The notes: generated by a model not told the origin, from the sequence alone. A stretch of 23,174 nt of DNA from Patescibacteria group bacterium (GCA_029260955.1 JAJDCF010000027.1:1-23174), one strand, 5' to 3'; shown: positions 1-8,079, numbered from the stretch's first letter. A program made the numbers and translations.

Positions 1-1
1 A

Positions 2-460
2 GGGATGGCCAGTGGTGCCGTTTACTATCATATGAACGAACCCAAAATGAAAAAGGGGAAGAATAGGGGTGGGAAGGGGTGGGGAGATGTTGCCTACCAT
101 TACTTTGTGACGCCTAACGGCGAAATACTGGAAGGTCGGAATCCTGCTTTTCGAGGGGACAGTAATACTAAGTACTACCCTAATGACAAAAGTCATTCAC
201 ATACGCCCCAGAATCATTTGCTGATTGCGCTTGTGGGAAACTTCGAAAAAGAAGAACAGGAACTTACCAAGCAAGCAAGGTGGACTGTTTTTAGATTGAT
301 GAAAGCCAGTATGAAATACTATGACTTAGATAGTAGTAAGGTAGGCCTGCACAAAGATGTGGCCTATACCGGTTGTCCGGGGAAACAGGCCATTGATTGG
401 TTTAATAGAGACCTCAAATATCAGATCAGACGCAAGCCAAAGAAACTGCTGAAGAAATAA
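2..460 (+). CDS. N-acetylmuramoyl-L-alanine amidase (PGRP/Amidase_2 fold), 3' part
   Basis: Zinc-dependent amidase that cuts the bond between N-acetylmuramic acid and L-alanine in peptidoglycan; it may act in wall recycling, remodelling or attack on other cells. The visible part has the family pattern: W-GDVAYHYFV with the conserved Tyr, then NGEILEGR, a HLLIALVGNF strand, and the C-terminal zinc ligands His in GLHKDV and Cys in TGCPG. The N-terminal strand that normally carries the first zinc His (IxxHHT type) is missing, and the frame is open to the window edge, so the ATG at base 5 is probably internal and the gene starts upstream. A basic tail (RRKPKKLLKK) ends the protein. Its TAA abuts the convergent trxB stop with no base between. 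Family call firm; substrate and export unknown. Confidence 0.8.
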   Translation, partial: GMASGAVYYHMNEPKMKKGKNRGGKGWGDVAYHYFVTPNGEILEGRNPAFRGDSNTKYYPNDKSHSHTPQNHLLIALVGNFEKEEQELTKQARWTVFRLMKASMKYYDLDSSKVGLHKDVAYTGCPGKQAIDWFNRDLKYQIRRKPKKLLKK

Positions 461-1381
461 TTAGGACTGATCTTCTAGCCAACGTGAAGCGTCAATGGCT
501 GCCTGGCAGCCCATACCAGCCGCGGTGATGGCCTGACGGTAACGGTGGTCAACACAATCCCCTGCAGCGAACACACCGGCCATATTGGTCATGGTGTTTT
601 CCTTGTGAACGATGTAACCCAGGTCGTCTTTTTCGACTGACTCGAAGATGTCGGTGACTGGAATGTGGCCGATGGCCAAGAACATACCGTCGAGGGTTAG
701 CTCAGAGGTTTCGCCAGACTGGGTGTCTTTTAGCCTGAGGCCGGTCACTTTTTGGTCGCCCAAGACCTCATCGACTCCTTTGTTGGTCAGGATTTCGATC
801 TTCTTATTGGCTTTGACCCGATCAAGCATAATCTCAGAAGCCTTAAACTCCTCACGACGATGAATTAGATATACCTTGGTTGCAAATTTGGTCAGAAAGT
901 TGGCTTCTTCCATGGCTGAATCCCCTCCGCCAATGACAGCAACGGTTTTTTCGCGGAAGAAGAAACCATCGCAGGTGGCACAAGATGAAACTCCCTTAGC
1001 CCAAAATGTCTCTTCTGACTCTAAGCCTAATTTGCGAGGTTTGGCGCCAGTGGCAATAATGACTGCTTTTGCTTGATACTCCTCTTCACCTGCATAAACT
1101 TTAAGTGGTTGACCAGAGAAATCGACTTTGGTTATGTCTTTGCTTACATATTCTGTTCCAAAAACAGTAGCTTGCTTCTTCATTTCCTGCATCAACTGCT
1201 TTCCATCAATCCCCTTCTCGAAACCAGGGAAGTTTTCGACTGTTGTAGTTATTGTAAGCTGTCCACCAGGCTGCCACCCTTCAAAACAAACAACCTTGAG
1301 GTTAGCGCGGGAAGCGTAAATAGCTGCCGTGTCGCCAGCAGGCCCTGATCCAATAATAATTACGTCATATTGATTATCCAT
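461..1381 (-). CDS. trxB: Thioredoxin reductase (NADPH, FAD)
   Basis: Flavoprotein that passes electrons from NADPH to thioredoxin in the cytoplasm. The 306-residue length is normal for the low-molecular-weight bacterial type. Visible features are the FAD-binding GSGPAG at residues 11-16, the redox-active CATC at 134-137 followed by DG, the NADPH-binding GGGDSA at about 151-156 with a downstream HRR, and the C-terminal FAD motif FAAGDC. All key residues are intact. The gene diverges from the glycosyltransferase at 1474 and has its own extended -10 promoter about 35 nt upstream. No Shine-Dalgarno site is evident before the ATG. Along with msrB it is one of two redox-maintenance genes in the window. 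Confidence 0.96.
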   Translation of the reverse strand: MDNQYDVIIIGSGPAGDTAAIYASRANLKVVCFEGWQPGGQLTITTTVENFPGFEKGIDGKQLMQEMKKQATVFGTEYVSKDITKVDFSGQPLKVYAGEEEYQAKAVIIATGAKPRKLGLESEETFWAKGVSSCATCDGFFFREKTVAVIGGGDSAMEEANFLTKFATKVYLIHRREEFKASEIMLDRVKANKKIEILTNKGVDEVLGDQKVTGLRLKDTQSGETSELTLDGMFLAIGHIPVTDIFESVEKDDLGYIVHKENTMTNMAGVFAAGDCVDHRYRQAITAAGMGCQAAIDASRWLEDQS

Positions 1382-1414
1382 GTTTTTTTCGTTAGTAAGT
1401 CAAATTCGACTTTG

Positions 1415-1423
1415 ATTATATCA
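1415..1423 (-). promoter_or_regulatory. trxB extended -10 promoter
   Basis: The minus strand reads TGATATAAT, a perfect extended -10 (TGnTATAAT). No good -35 is seen, as is usual for extended -10 promoters. Predicted leader is about 27 nt. Confidence 0.5.
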
Positions 1424-1438
1424 GATAAAATATGGAGC

Positions 1439-1467
1439 TTGGTAATTTTTGCTACAGCGCTTAAAAT
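1439..1467 (+). promoter_or_regulatory. Promoter of glycosyltransferase, predicted leaderless
   Basis: TTGGTA, a 17-nt spacer, then TAAAAT. Six bases (AAGCTT) separate the -10 from the ATG at 1474, so the expected +1 is the A of the start codon. Confidence 0.5.
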
Positions 1468-1473
1468 AAGCTT

Positions 1474-2550
1474 ATGAAAATAGCCTTGGCTCATGAAATG
1501 CTGGTGAAATTGGGTGGTGCGGAACGAGTCGTTCGCAAACTGCTTGATATGTACCCAAAAAGTCCTATTTATACGCTTTTTCAGAATAAAAAGGCAACTG
1601 ATGAATGGTTTAGAAAGGCCAAAATTCATCCAAGTTATCTTCAGCGGTATTACGAAGTGGTAAAAAGCCCAAAATGGCTACTGCCCAAAATGCCACGAGC
1701 TATTGAACAGTTCGATTTTAGAAAATTTGATGCTGTGATTTCGAGCAGCTCAGCCTTTGCTCACGGAATTAAGACAGATGAGGTAAAGCACCTAAGCTAC
1801 TGCCATTCGCCTATGCGCTATGCCTGGGATTACACCCATGAGTACAGCAAAAATATGTCTGCCCCTATGCGATTTGCTACCGCTAGCCTGCTAACCCAGA
1901 TTCGTATTTGGGACTATAAGGCTGCCAATCGGGCTCACAAAATTGTGGCTAATTCAAAGCATGTTCAAAAGCGTATTGCCAAATATTGGCGCCGTGATTC
2001 CGAAGTGATTCACCCCCCTGTGAACGTAAAAGCCTTTGAACTAACGGCAGACCATGAGGATTATTTTTTGATCGTCTCAGCACTGACACCTTTTAAAAGA
2101 ATCGATTTAGCAGTGCATGCTTTTAATAAAGTTGGCAGAAGATTGGTAATTATTGGTGACGGTGCGCAGCGAAAGCTATTGGAATCTATGGCCAAACCCA
2201 ATATCGAGTTTCTGGGTCGCAAATCTGATGTGCTGGTGCGCGAATATATTCAAAACTGCCGCGCGCTTGTCTTTCCGGGTGAGGAGGATTTTGGAATTAC
2301 CCCTGTGGAAGCCATGGCAGCCGGCAAACCGGTTCTGGCTTACGGTGTTGGGGGAGTGCTTGAGACTGTGCAGGCCGGAAAATCGGGTGAATTTTTTAGT
2401 GAGCCCACCGAAAAATCACTTTTGGACGGGTTAATGCGTCTAATGATGAATGAAAGACATTATGACTACAAGTACATACGAAAAATAGCCGAACAATTTG
2501 ATGAATCGGTATTTGAGGAAAAGATTCGGAAAGCGATTAAAGAGATTTAA
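1474..2550 (+). CDS. GT4-family glycosyltransferase (GT-B fold)
   Basis: Retaining nucleotide-sugar glycosyltransferase, probably cytoplasmic or membrane-associated and acting in surface polysaccharide or glycolipid assembly. The N-terminal Rossmann half starts MKIALAHEMLVKLGGAERV, with the glycine-rich acceptor-side loop. A conserved LSYCHSPMRYAWD stretch follows near residue 110. The C-terminal half has YFLIVSALTPFKRID, VIIGDG and the donor-binding EEDFGITPVEA segment with the two family glutamates. 358 residues is full length. It resembles the mannosyltransferase-like branch of GT4, but donor and acceptor cannot be told from sequence. Its TAA overlaps the rpmE stop on the other strand by four bases. 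The start is placed by the -10 box six bases upstream. Confidence 0.88.
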   Translation: MKIALAHEMLVKLGGAERVVRKLLDMYPKSPIYTLFQNKKATDEWFRKAKIHPSYLQRYYEVVKSPKWLLPKMPRAIEQFDFRKFDAVISSSSAFAHGIKTDEVKHLSYCHSPMRYAWDYTHEYSKNMSAPMRFATASLLTQIRIWDYKAANRAHKIVANSKHVQKRIAKYWRRDSEVIHPPVNVKAFELTADHEDYFLIVSALTPFKRIDLAVHAFNKVGRRLVIIGDGAQRKLLESMAKPNIEFLGRKSDVLVREYIQNCRALVFPGEEDFGITPVEAMAAGKPVLAYGVGGVLETVQAGKSGEFFSEPTEKSLLDGLMRLMMNERHYDYKYIRKIAEQFDESVFEEKIRKAIKEI

Positions 2551-3119
2551 GCTGCCTTAGATTCCTCAATAGCGTTATCGTTTTCAGCTTCGCTGTTCTT
2601 ATCGATAGCTTCATCTAGGGGTGTATCTACTTTTTCTTGCTTCGCCTTATCTGCACTCTGGGAATCAAGGGGTTTATCACCTGCCTCAGCTTCCTTTGCC
2701 TTTCTTTTAGCTACTACCTTTCTGGCATGAGCCAGTTTAGACGCAGCAGCTTCTTCTTTTTCAAGTTTTTTTCTCTCGGTATTCTCTTTAGCCTTTCTGG
2801 TGATCTTCTCTTCTGGAGTCTCTTTGTTCAATGCATCCTTTTTGGCCTTAGTACCTTTAGATGCTTCCTGCATCTTCTTTGCAGCCTCCATTCGAGCCTT
2901 AAAGCGATCAACACGACCAGCTGTATCTATCAAGGTCTGCTTACCAGTGTAAAAAGGATGTGAAGCAGAAGTGATGTCTACGTGTACCACAAAGTGATCA
3001 ACACCCTTGATCTTCTTAGTTTCTTTAGAGGTCAGTGTTGAAAGAGTAGCAAATTCAGCTTTACAAGAACTGTCTACAAATACAACGTGATTGAGTTTAG
3101 GATGGATTTCGGCTTTCAT
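2547..3119 (-). CDS. rpmE: Ribosomal protein bL31 with long charged C-terminal extension
   Basis: Large-subunit protein at the subunit interface. Residues 1 to about 80 are a good L31 core: MKAEIHPKLN, VVFVDSSC, then VDITSASHPFYTGK, DTAGRVDRFKAR. The core lacks the CxxC pairs of zinc-binding L31. After it comes a tail of about 110 residues, rich in Lys, Glu and Ala (for example EEKITRKAKENTERKKLEKEE), probably a helical or disordered arm. Total length is 190 residues against roughly 65-90 normally. The tail is in frame with no sign of a frameshift. It is the last gene of the gyrA-direction group, 51 nt after the TSP3/PKD gene, and converges on the glycosyltransferase with overlapping stop codons. 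The role of the tail is unknown. Confidence 0.92.
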   Translation of the reverse strand: MKAEIHPKLNHVVFVDSSCKAEFATLSTLTSKETKKIKGVDHFVVHVDITSASHPFYTGKQTLIDTAGRVDRFKARMEAAKKMQEASKGTKAKKDALNKETPEEKITRKAKENTERKKLEKEEAAASKLAHARKVVAKRKAKEAEAGDKPLDSQSADKAKQEKVDTPLDEAIDKNSEAENDNAIEESKAA

Positions 3120-3170
3120 AATTTCGAGTAAAGTTAGATTCTGCCATTAGTGGCTTAAGGCTAGAGGATT

Positions 3171-4268
3171 TTACTTCTTTTTCTTCTTTTTAGCAAGGAC
3201 TTTTTTTGAGTTAATTACGTTGTAAATCAGTAGTAGGAATAGAAGTAAGCCAATACCAATCAAAACGAAGGTTTGCCAGCGATAAATAACAGTTATTGTC
3301 ATCTTAGCCATGCGGTGCTCACCCTTATCGTCAGTTACCTTAAGCTGAACGTCGTAAGTCCCTGGTTTTTCGAACACTTTATCGAGAATTACGCTGGTGT
3401 TTTCTACGCCCTCACCAAAATCCCATTCGTAACTGACTATTTCTCCGTCCAAATCTTTAGCTTTTAGCGCATTAAAGGTTGTAATGCTTCCAGTAGATAC
3501 AACGTTACTCTGAGTCTCTATATAAGGTATAGGCCCTTTGTTATTGTCGTCAGGATCAGCATTGTTCCCAAGGCCATCACTATCTGAATCCATACTCTCT
3601 ACTGGGTCTGCCGGGAAGACATCTGCATTATCCCCCACGCCATCTCCATCTGAATCGACTGTTTCACTGGCGTCGTTTGGGAATATATCCTGTATATCCG
3701 AAACTCCATCACCATCATCGTCTTCATCAACATTATTTCCTACGCCATCGCTGTCAGTGTCTTGTGATTCATTTGGATTCAGCGGAAATGCATCATCCCC
3801 ATCGGATACTCCATCATTATCATCATCGGCATCATGGCGATTAGGAATGCCATCACTATCTGAATCGAGATCGACGTAAATGGAAGTCGTTACCTTGTTA
3901 TTGTCGGGGTTATCGCCTTCTTCTTCCCAAGGAATAACGCGAGCGCTTATGGGGTAATCCCCCACTGCACCGGCCTTCCAATCTACAAAAACATCGTCAG
4001 TTCCGCTCGAGATTATTGAAACTGGCTGATCTTCGCCAATAAAACTACCACTGCTTTCATCATAAAATTTCACCGTTCCAAAAAGATCCTGATCGGAGTT
4101 ATTCTTTACTGTGGCATACACTCGTACGGTATTACCGACGATCACGTAATTCTCTGTTCTTATGCTTCCTTCCTCCAAAGAGAGATCCTCTACAAATCCC
4201 TGCGCGAAGGCAGGCATAGCCCATAGCAGAGCCAAAAATATTGTCAAAAGACGAGCGGTGCGCATCAT
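3171..4268 (-). CDS. Exported surface protein with TSP3-type calcium repeats, PKD domain and C-terminal membrane anchor
   Basis: 365 residues. A signal peptide covers residues 1-22 (ending AFAQG). Next is a beta domain of about 100 residues resembling CARDB-type modules (VIVGNTVRVYATVKNNSD). Then at least five Asp-rich thrombospondin type 3-like calcium-binding repeats (DSDSDG, DDDNDGV, DTDSDGVGNN, DSDGDGVGD). A PKD domain follows (YEWDFGEG, then PGTYDVQLKVTDDKG). One transmembrane helix (FVLIGIGLLLFLLLIY) and a lysine tail close the protein, so most of it should lie outside the cell. It starts 10 nt after the gyrA stop, so it is probably cotranscribed with gyrase, an odd pairing. Exact partner or function unknown; adhesion or envelope architecture is an inference. 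Confidence 0.85.
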   Translation of the reverse strand: MMRTARLLTIFLALLWAMPAFAQGFVEDLSLEEGSIRTENYVIVGNTVRVYATVKNNSDQDLFGTVKFYDESSGSFIGEDQPVSIISSGTDDVFVDWKAGAVGDYPISARVIPWEEEGDNPDNNKVTTSIYVDLDSDSDGIPNRHDADDDNDGVSDGDDAFPLNPNESQDTDSDGVGNNVDEDDDGDGVSDIQDIFPNDASETVDSDGDGVGDNADVFPADPVESMDSDSDGLGNNADPDDNNKGPIPYIETQSNVVSTGSITTFNALKAKDLDGEIVSYEWDFGEGVENTSVILDKVFEKPGTYDVQLKVTDDKGEHRMAKMTITVIYRWQTFVLIGIGLLLFLLLIYNVINSKKVLAKKKKKK

Positions 4269-4278
4269 AAGTGAAGCG

Positions 4279-6837
4279 TTATTTTTTTAGAGGCAACTCT
4301 TGTTTTCCAGTATCAGCTGGCGGCTCAACTTCATCTAGTATGAGTGAAAGGGAGGCTACTTTGTCTTTGCCCTTTAAGCGCATAACATATACCCCTTGAG
4401 TGGCTCTACCGGACGTAGGAATCTGCTTCATTGGAAGCCGAATCATTTGACCATTGGAAGAAATGAGAATTAGGTCACCGCTCATCGTGTTGTCGAGTAC
4501 CCTTGCTCCGACTACCTTACCTGTTTTTTGAGTTACATTAGCAGTTTTTACTCCGCTTCCTCCACGCCCCTGAAATCGGTATTGCGCTACTTTGGTCGTT
4601 TTAGATAGACCGTTTTCCATCACTACGAGTACGCGACTGGCTTCTTCGTTTCTGACTACTTCCATTCCAACAACTTGGTCATCACCCTTTAGTCTGATAC
4701 CTCGAACCCCTTGGCTGGCACGTCCCATGGAACGCACGTCGCCCTGCTTAAAGCGAATGCATTGCCCATTGCGAGTGACAATAACAATTTGATTTCCTTC
4801 TGACGTTTGCCTGACCCAATCGAGTCGGTCTCCGTCTTTTAATTTAATGGCAATGAGCCCTGATTTGCGCACATTAGAAAAATCAGCAATAGCAGTCTTC
4901 TTCACCGTTCCTTTTCTGGTAGACATGAATAAGAAGTCTCCTGACTGCTTGTTGAGATCAAGCATAGAGGTGACTGATTCGTTTTGATCTAGCTGAAGCA
5001 GATTAACGATTGCTTGCCCCTTGGCTGTGCGACTTGCCTGAGGTACTTCGTAAGCAGGAAGTCTGAACACGCGGCCACGGTCGGTGAAGTAATATAGGTC
5101 ATCATGTGTCATTACATGCATGATCTGTGCAATCTCGTCTTCGTCTTTGGTTGTCATCCCAATGACACCCTTACCGCCACGGCCCTGAGTGCGATAGACC
5201 GATGGTGGCATTCGCTTGATGTAACCACCACGAGTGAGGGCCACAATCATTTCTTCGTTTGGAATAAGGGCTTTTGCATTGAAATCGCCAACTGCGTGAG
5301 GCACGACTTCGGTTCTGCGCTCGTCACCGTATTTCTCAATGATTTCTTCGACTTCGGTACCGATAATTGCAAGAATTCTTTTAGGATCAGCCAAAATAGC
5401 TTCACACTTTTTGATGAAGTCGAGTTTTACCTTGAGTTCGTCCTCAATTTTTTTGCGTTCAAGGCCGGCTAGGGTCTGAAGGCGCATTTCGAGAATGGCT
5501 TTAGCCTGTATATCGGATAGTTTGAACTTTTTGATCAGGTTCTCCTTAGCAATTTCTTTTGTCTCTGACCCTCTAATAGTAGCAATGACCGCATCGATGT
5601 CATCGAGAGCAATCTTAAGCCCCTCAAGAATATGAGCTCTGGCTTGGGCCACTCTGAGCTCGAATTCGGTACGGCGAGTAACTACGACTTGTCGGTGCTT
5701 GATGAATTCTTCTAGGATCACCTTTAAGTCGCAAAGTCTTGGCTGAATACCATCGATCAAAGCGATCATATTGAAGCCAAAAGATGTTTGAAGGTAGGTA
5801 TATTTGTAGAGTTGGTTGAGAATCTTCTTTGGATAAGCATCACGCTTGAGTTCAACAACCACGCGAACACCCTTACGACTGGATTCGTCACGCAAGTCAG
5901 AAATACCGGTTACTTTTTTGTCGCGAACCAAGTTGGCCATAGCCTCAACTAGGCTGGATTTATTAACTTGGTAGGGAATTTCGGTAATGACAATTTGAAA
6001 TCTGCCGTTCTTCTTTTCTTCGATGTCTGCTTTACCACGCATTTTAATGCTTCCACGACCTGTTGCATAAGCGTTCTTGATAGCCTCGATGTCGTAAATC
6101 ATGCCTCCTGTTGGAAAATCAGGCCCCTTGATGAACTGCATGAGGTCTTCGATGGTAGCTTCTGGGCTTTCTATTAGATGCTGAACTGCCCCCATTACTT
6201 CATTCAGGTTGTGAGGCGGAATATTAGTTGCCATTCCAACCGCAATACCCATAGAACCGTTGAGTAGAAGTGCTGGGAAGCGAGCAGGAAGCACTATGGG
6301 TTCTTTGAGGCGACCATCGTAGTTTGGTCGGAAGTCGACGGTGTCTTTTTCGATGTCAGCCAGTAACTCATCAGTAATCTTCTCCATTTTAGCCTCGGTG
6401 TAACGCATGGCAGCAGCGTTGTCGCCGTCCATAGAACCGAAGTTACCTTGGCCGTTAACCAGTGGGTAGCGCATGGCAAAATCCTGAGCCATACGAACCA
6501 TTGAATCATAAACCGCGGTATCACCGTGTGGATGATACTTACCGAGCACATCACCAACAACAGTTGCAGATTTGCGGAATTTTGCACCAGATCTTAGACC
6601 CAGTTCGTGCATGGAATATAGGATTCTTCGATGCACGGGCTTAAGACCGTCACGAACATCGGGTAATGCGCGAGAAACGATCACACTCATGGCGTAATCC
6701 AGGTAACACTCTTCCATTTCTTTTACAATGTCCTTTGGAATATCATTCATCTCTAAAGAAAGAGGATTTTCGGGTGTTTCGTCGCCGTTATTCTCTATGA
6801 CTTCGTCCTTGTTATCTTTGGTATCTTTGTCGCTCAC
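4279..6837 (-). CDS. gyrA: DNA gyrase subunit A
   Basis: Breakage-reunion subunit of gyrase (A2B2), introducing negative supercoils. 852 residues, full length. Family segments are SRALPDVRDGLKPVHRR, the helix-turn-helix with YHPHGDTAVYD, and the catalytic Tyr at about residue 146 in AAAMRYTEA. The quinolone-determining positions equivalent to E. coli Ser83 and Asp87 read Thr107 and Asp111. The C-terminal pinwheel has a gyrase box variant, QGRGGKG, which supports GyrA over ParC. The reading frame opens with GTG at 6837, after an acidic lead of about 29 residues; an ATG at codon 30 is an alternative start. No strong Shine-Dalgarno site is present. The TSP3/PKD gene follows after 10 nt. Confidence 0.97.
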   Translation of the reverse strand: MSDKDTKDNKDEVIENNGDETPENPLSLEMNDIPKDIVKEMEECYLDYAMSVIVSRALPDVRDGLKPVHRRILYSMHELGLRSGAKFRKSATVVGDVLGKYHPHGDTAVYDSMVRMAQDFAMRYPLVNGQGNFGSMDGDNAAAMRYTEAKMEKITDELLADIEKDTVDFRPNYDGRLKEPIVLPARFPALLLNGSMGIAVGMATNIPPHNLNEVMGAVQHLIESPEATIEDLMQFIKGPDFPTGGMIYDIEAIKNAYATGRGSIKMRGKADIEEKKNGRFQIVITEIPYQVNKSSLVEAMANLVRDKKVTGISDLRDESSRKGVRVVVELKRDAYPKKILNQLYKYTYLQTSFGFNMIALIDGIQPRLCDLKVILEEFIKHRQVVVTRRTEFELRVAQARAHILEGLKIALDDIDAVIATIRGSETKEIAKENLIKKFKLSDIQAKAILEMRLQTLAGLERKKIEDELKVKLDFIKKCEAILADPKRILAIIGTEVEEIIEKYGDERRTEVVPHAVGDFNAKALIPNEEMIVALTRGGYIKRMPPSVYRTQGRGGKGVIGMTTKDEDEIAQIMHVMTHDDLYYFTDRGRVFRLPAYEVPQASRTAKGQAIVNLLQLDQNESVTSMLDLNKQSGDFLFMSTRKGTVKKTAIADFSNVRKSGLIAIKLKDGDRLDWVRQTSEGNQIVIVTRNGQCIRFKQGDVRSMGRASQGVRGIRLKGDDQVVGMEVVRNEEASRVLVVMENGLSKTTKVAQYRFQGRGGSGVKTANVTQKTGKVVGARVLDNTMSGDLILISSNGQMIRLPMKQIPTSGRATQGVYVMRLKGKDKVASLSLILDEVEPPADTGKQELPLKK

Positions 6838-6969
6838 TTATTAGGCTTGTTTATGTACTAAATTATGGCTTACAGCTGGCAAAAAATAGGCCTTTCTGCA
6901 ACCTTGTGAATATTATCATAAATGAGGTGTGTCGAAAAGGGTTTTTTTAGCTGATTTGCTTGACGAAAA

Positions 6970-7009
6970 GGCCACTCCGACGTCGCACATTGCGACGCCG
7001 AGAGTGGCC
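6970..7009 (-). terminator. Unit A terminator hairpin
   Basis: Almost perfect inverted repeat just after the unit A stop codon. GGCCACTC pairs with GAGTGGCC, and the inner GGCGTCGCA pairs with TGCGACGTC with one G-U and one bulge around a 3-nt loop. A short T tract (TTTT) follows in the transcript. It also insulates gyrA, which reads in the same direction downstream. Confidence 0.75.
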
Positions 7010-7022
7010 GGTTCGATTCCCC

Positions 7023-7844
7023 CTATTCGACCGTGACGATGGTGTCCTGGATCAGGTAGCATCCAGCATTGCTTGAATGACCACCGAGCAACATTCCATT
7101 TTCGTCTGCCACATACACATTCGGCTCTTGCATGTGGAAGTTACAGGGAACGAGAGCGGTGATGAACCCCGTACCAGGAGGTACGTCCTTGCGTAGGCTG
7201 AGCTTCACAGTGAACTGGGTCAAGGTGTAAGCTGGCGCCCAATGCGATTCGAAGCCGAAAGCGATGTTTCCCTGATCGTTGTAAAGGCCTTCGACATCCT
7301 GGATGACGGAATTCATGTCTACTGGCTTTCCATCGATCTCGAGGGTCGCTGAGCTGATGAGCTGAGTGATCTCGATGAGCGGCGGGTTCATGTCGTTGTA
7401 CCCGACCAGGTACAGGTTCACCTTGAGTCCGTAGAGCTGAACGAGGTCAATCGTCCACATTTGGAACTGGAGGGTAATGACATCCTGAGCACCGGGCCCA
7501 GTCTTCAGATCACCGATAGAATCGGTGGTCGACGAAAAGTAGGCCTTTTGAACACCTTCCGGAACCGGTGGTGAACACTCGCAGACTCCGGAGTCCAGGC
7601 AGACACCCCAGGCGCATTCGCAGCCTTCGGTGTGGCAGTCGACTTCGACAGGCTCGGTGGTCTCGATCTTGAAGCAGAGGCACTGGTTGTCGTCGCAGGT
7701 TGCCTCGTAGTCGTCTGGACATGGGCAGTCGCTGACTGCTTCGCAGGCCCCACCAACGATCACTTGATCGGTACTGGAAATGTCGCTACCACAGGCTGAC
7801 AATAGCAGGGCAAGGGTGAGCATGGTGAAAAGATTGATGCGCAT
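7023..7844 (-). CDS. Cys-rich surface lipoprotein, unit A
   Basis: 273-residue predicted lipoprotein. The signal peptide ends in the lipobox LSAC with the lipidated Cys at residue 18. Residues 33-92 form a Cys-rich module: two blocks of the pattern C-DC-CP-YEAxC-NQCLC, then HTEGCEC and GVCECSP, probably disulfide-bonded. A beta-rich domain follows (GAQDVITLQFQMW, then TLEIDGKPVDMN and FTVKLSLRKDVPPG) with two late Cys. The Cys-rich blocks are close copies of those in unit B. The ATG follows GGAG at a plausible distance; the stop is TAG. Base composition is visibly richer in GC than gyrA or trxB. It stands alone between its own promoter/leader and terminator. Function unknown; surface exposure is inferred. 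Confidence 0.75.
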   Translation of the reverse strand: MRINLFTMLTLALLLSACGSDISSTDQVIVGGACEAVSDCPCPDDYEATCDDNQCLCFKIETTEPVEVDCHTEGCECAWGVCLDSGVCECSPPVPEGVQKAYFSSTTDSIGDLKTGPGAQDVITLQFQMWTIDLVQLYGLKVNLYLVGYNDMNPPLIEITQLISSATLEIDGKPVDMNSVIQDVEGLYNDQGNIAFGFESHWAPAYTLTQFTVKLSLRKDVPPGTGFITALVPCNFHMQEPNVYVADENGMLLGGHSSNAGCYLIQDTIVTVE

Positions 7845-7984
7845 TGGTTTTCGGTCTCCGTGCGGGTTTTGTGTTGAACTGGGGGAATCGTTTCCCTCCG
7901 CCCAGTAATCATTTTATTCAAAGATTAAGAGGATGAGAAAAGGATGTCCCAGTTCAAAAAACTGAGTTTTGAAAGAGCAATAAC
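7845..7984 (-). ncRNA. Structured 5' leader RNA, unit A
   Basis: Predicted leader of about 140 nt. In transcript order: boxA-like GCTCTTT (7972-7978); a small hairpin CAAAAC/GTTTTTTG; P1 5' strand TTGAACTGGG (core 7948-7955); a conserved ACATCC; a P2 region (TAATC/GATTA with CTC/GAG); P3 GGGAA/TTCCC; and P1 3' strand CCCAGTTCAA (core 7876-7883). P1 encloses 64 nt. The same plan is seen in units B, C and D. P3 and P1 compete for some of the same C residues, so alternative folds are possible. Confidence 0.65.
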
Positions 7985-7990
7985 TTAGTT

Positions 7991-8018
7991 ATTCTAACAT
8001 ATTTTCACTAAATGTCAA
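7991..8018 (-). promoter_or_regulatory. Unit A promoter
   Basis: TTGACA, 16-nt spacer, TAGAAT. The boxA-like GCTCTTT starts exactly 12 nt after the -10. The arrangement is the same in B, C and D. Confidence 0.75.
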
Positions 8019-8041
8019 AAGAAAGTTACGTAAGCAAAAAG

Positions 8042-8079
8042 ACCACCTTCGACGACACGTGATGCGACGCCGAAGGTAG
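8042..8079 (-). terminator. Unit B terminator hairpin
   Basis: CTACCTTCG pairs with CGAAGGTGG, and the transcript continues into five U residues (A tract at 8036-8040). It lies just upstream of the unit A promoter, so it separates the two units. The sequence is related to the other three unit terminators. Confidence 0.75.

Noticed and set aside
3538..3879. Serine-rich plus-strand frame within the TSP3 region
   Set aside because: Antisense shadow of Asp-rich repeats; no promoter or domain.
7000..7030. tRNA T-arm-like sequence GGTTCGATTCCCCC beside the unit A terminator
   Set aside because: No acceptor, D or anticodon arms can be built around it, and the other units change the sequence. It is explained better by the terminator plus the leader-complementary segment.
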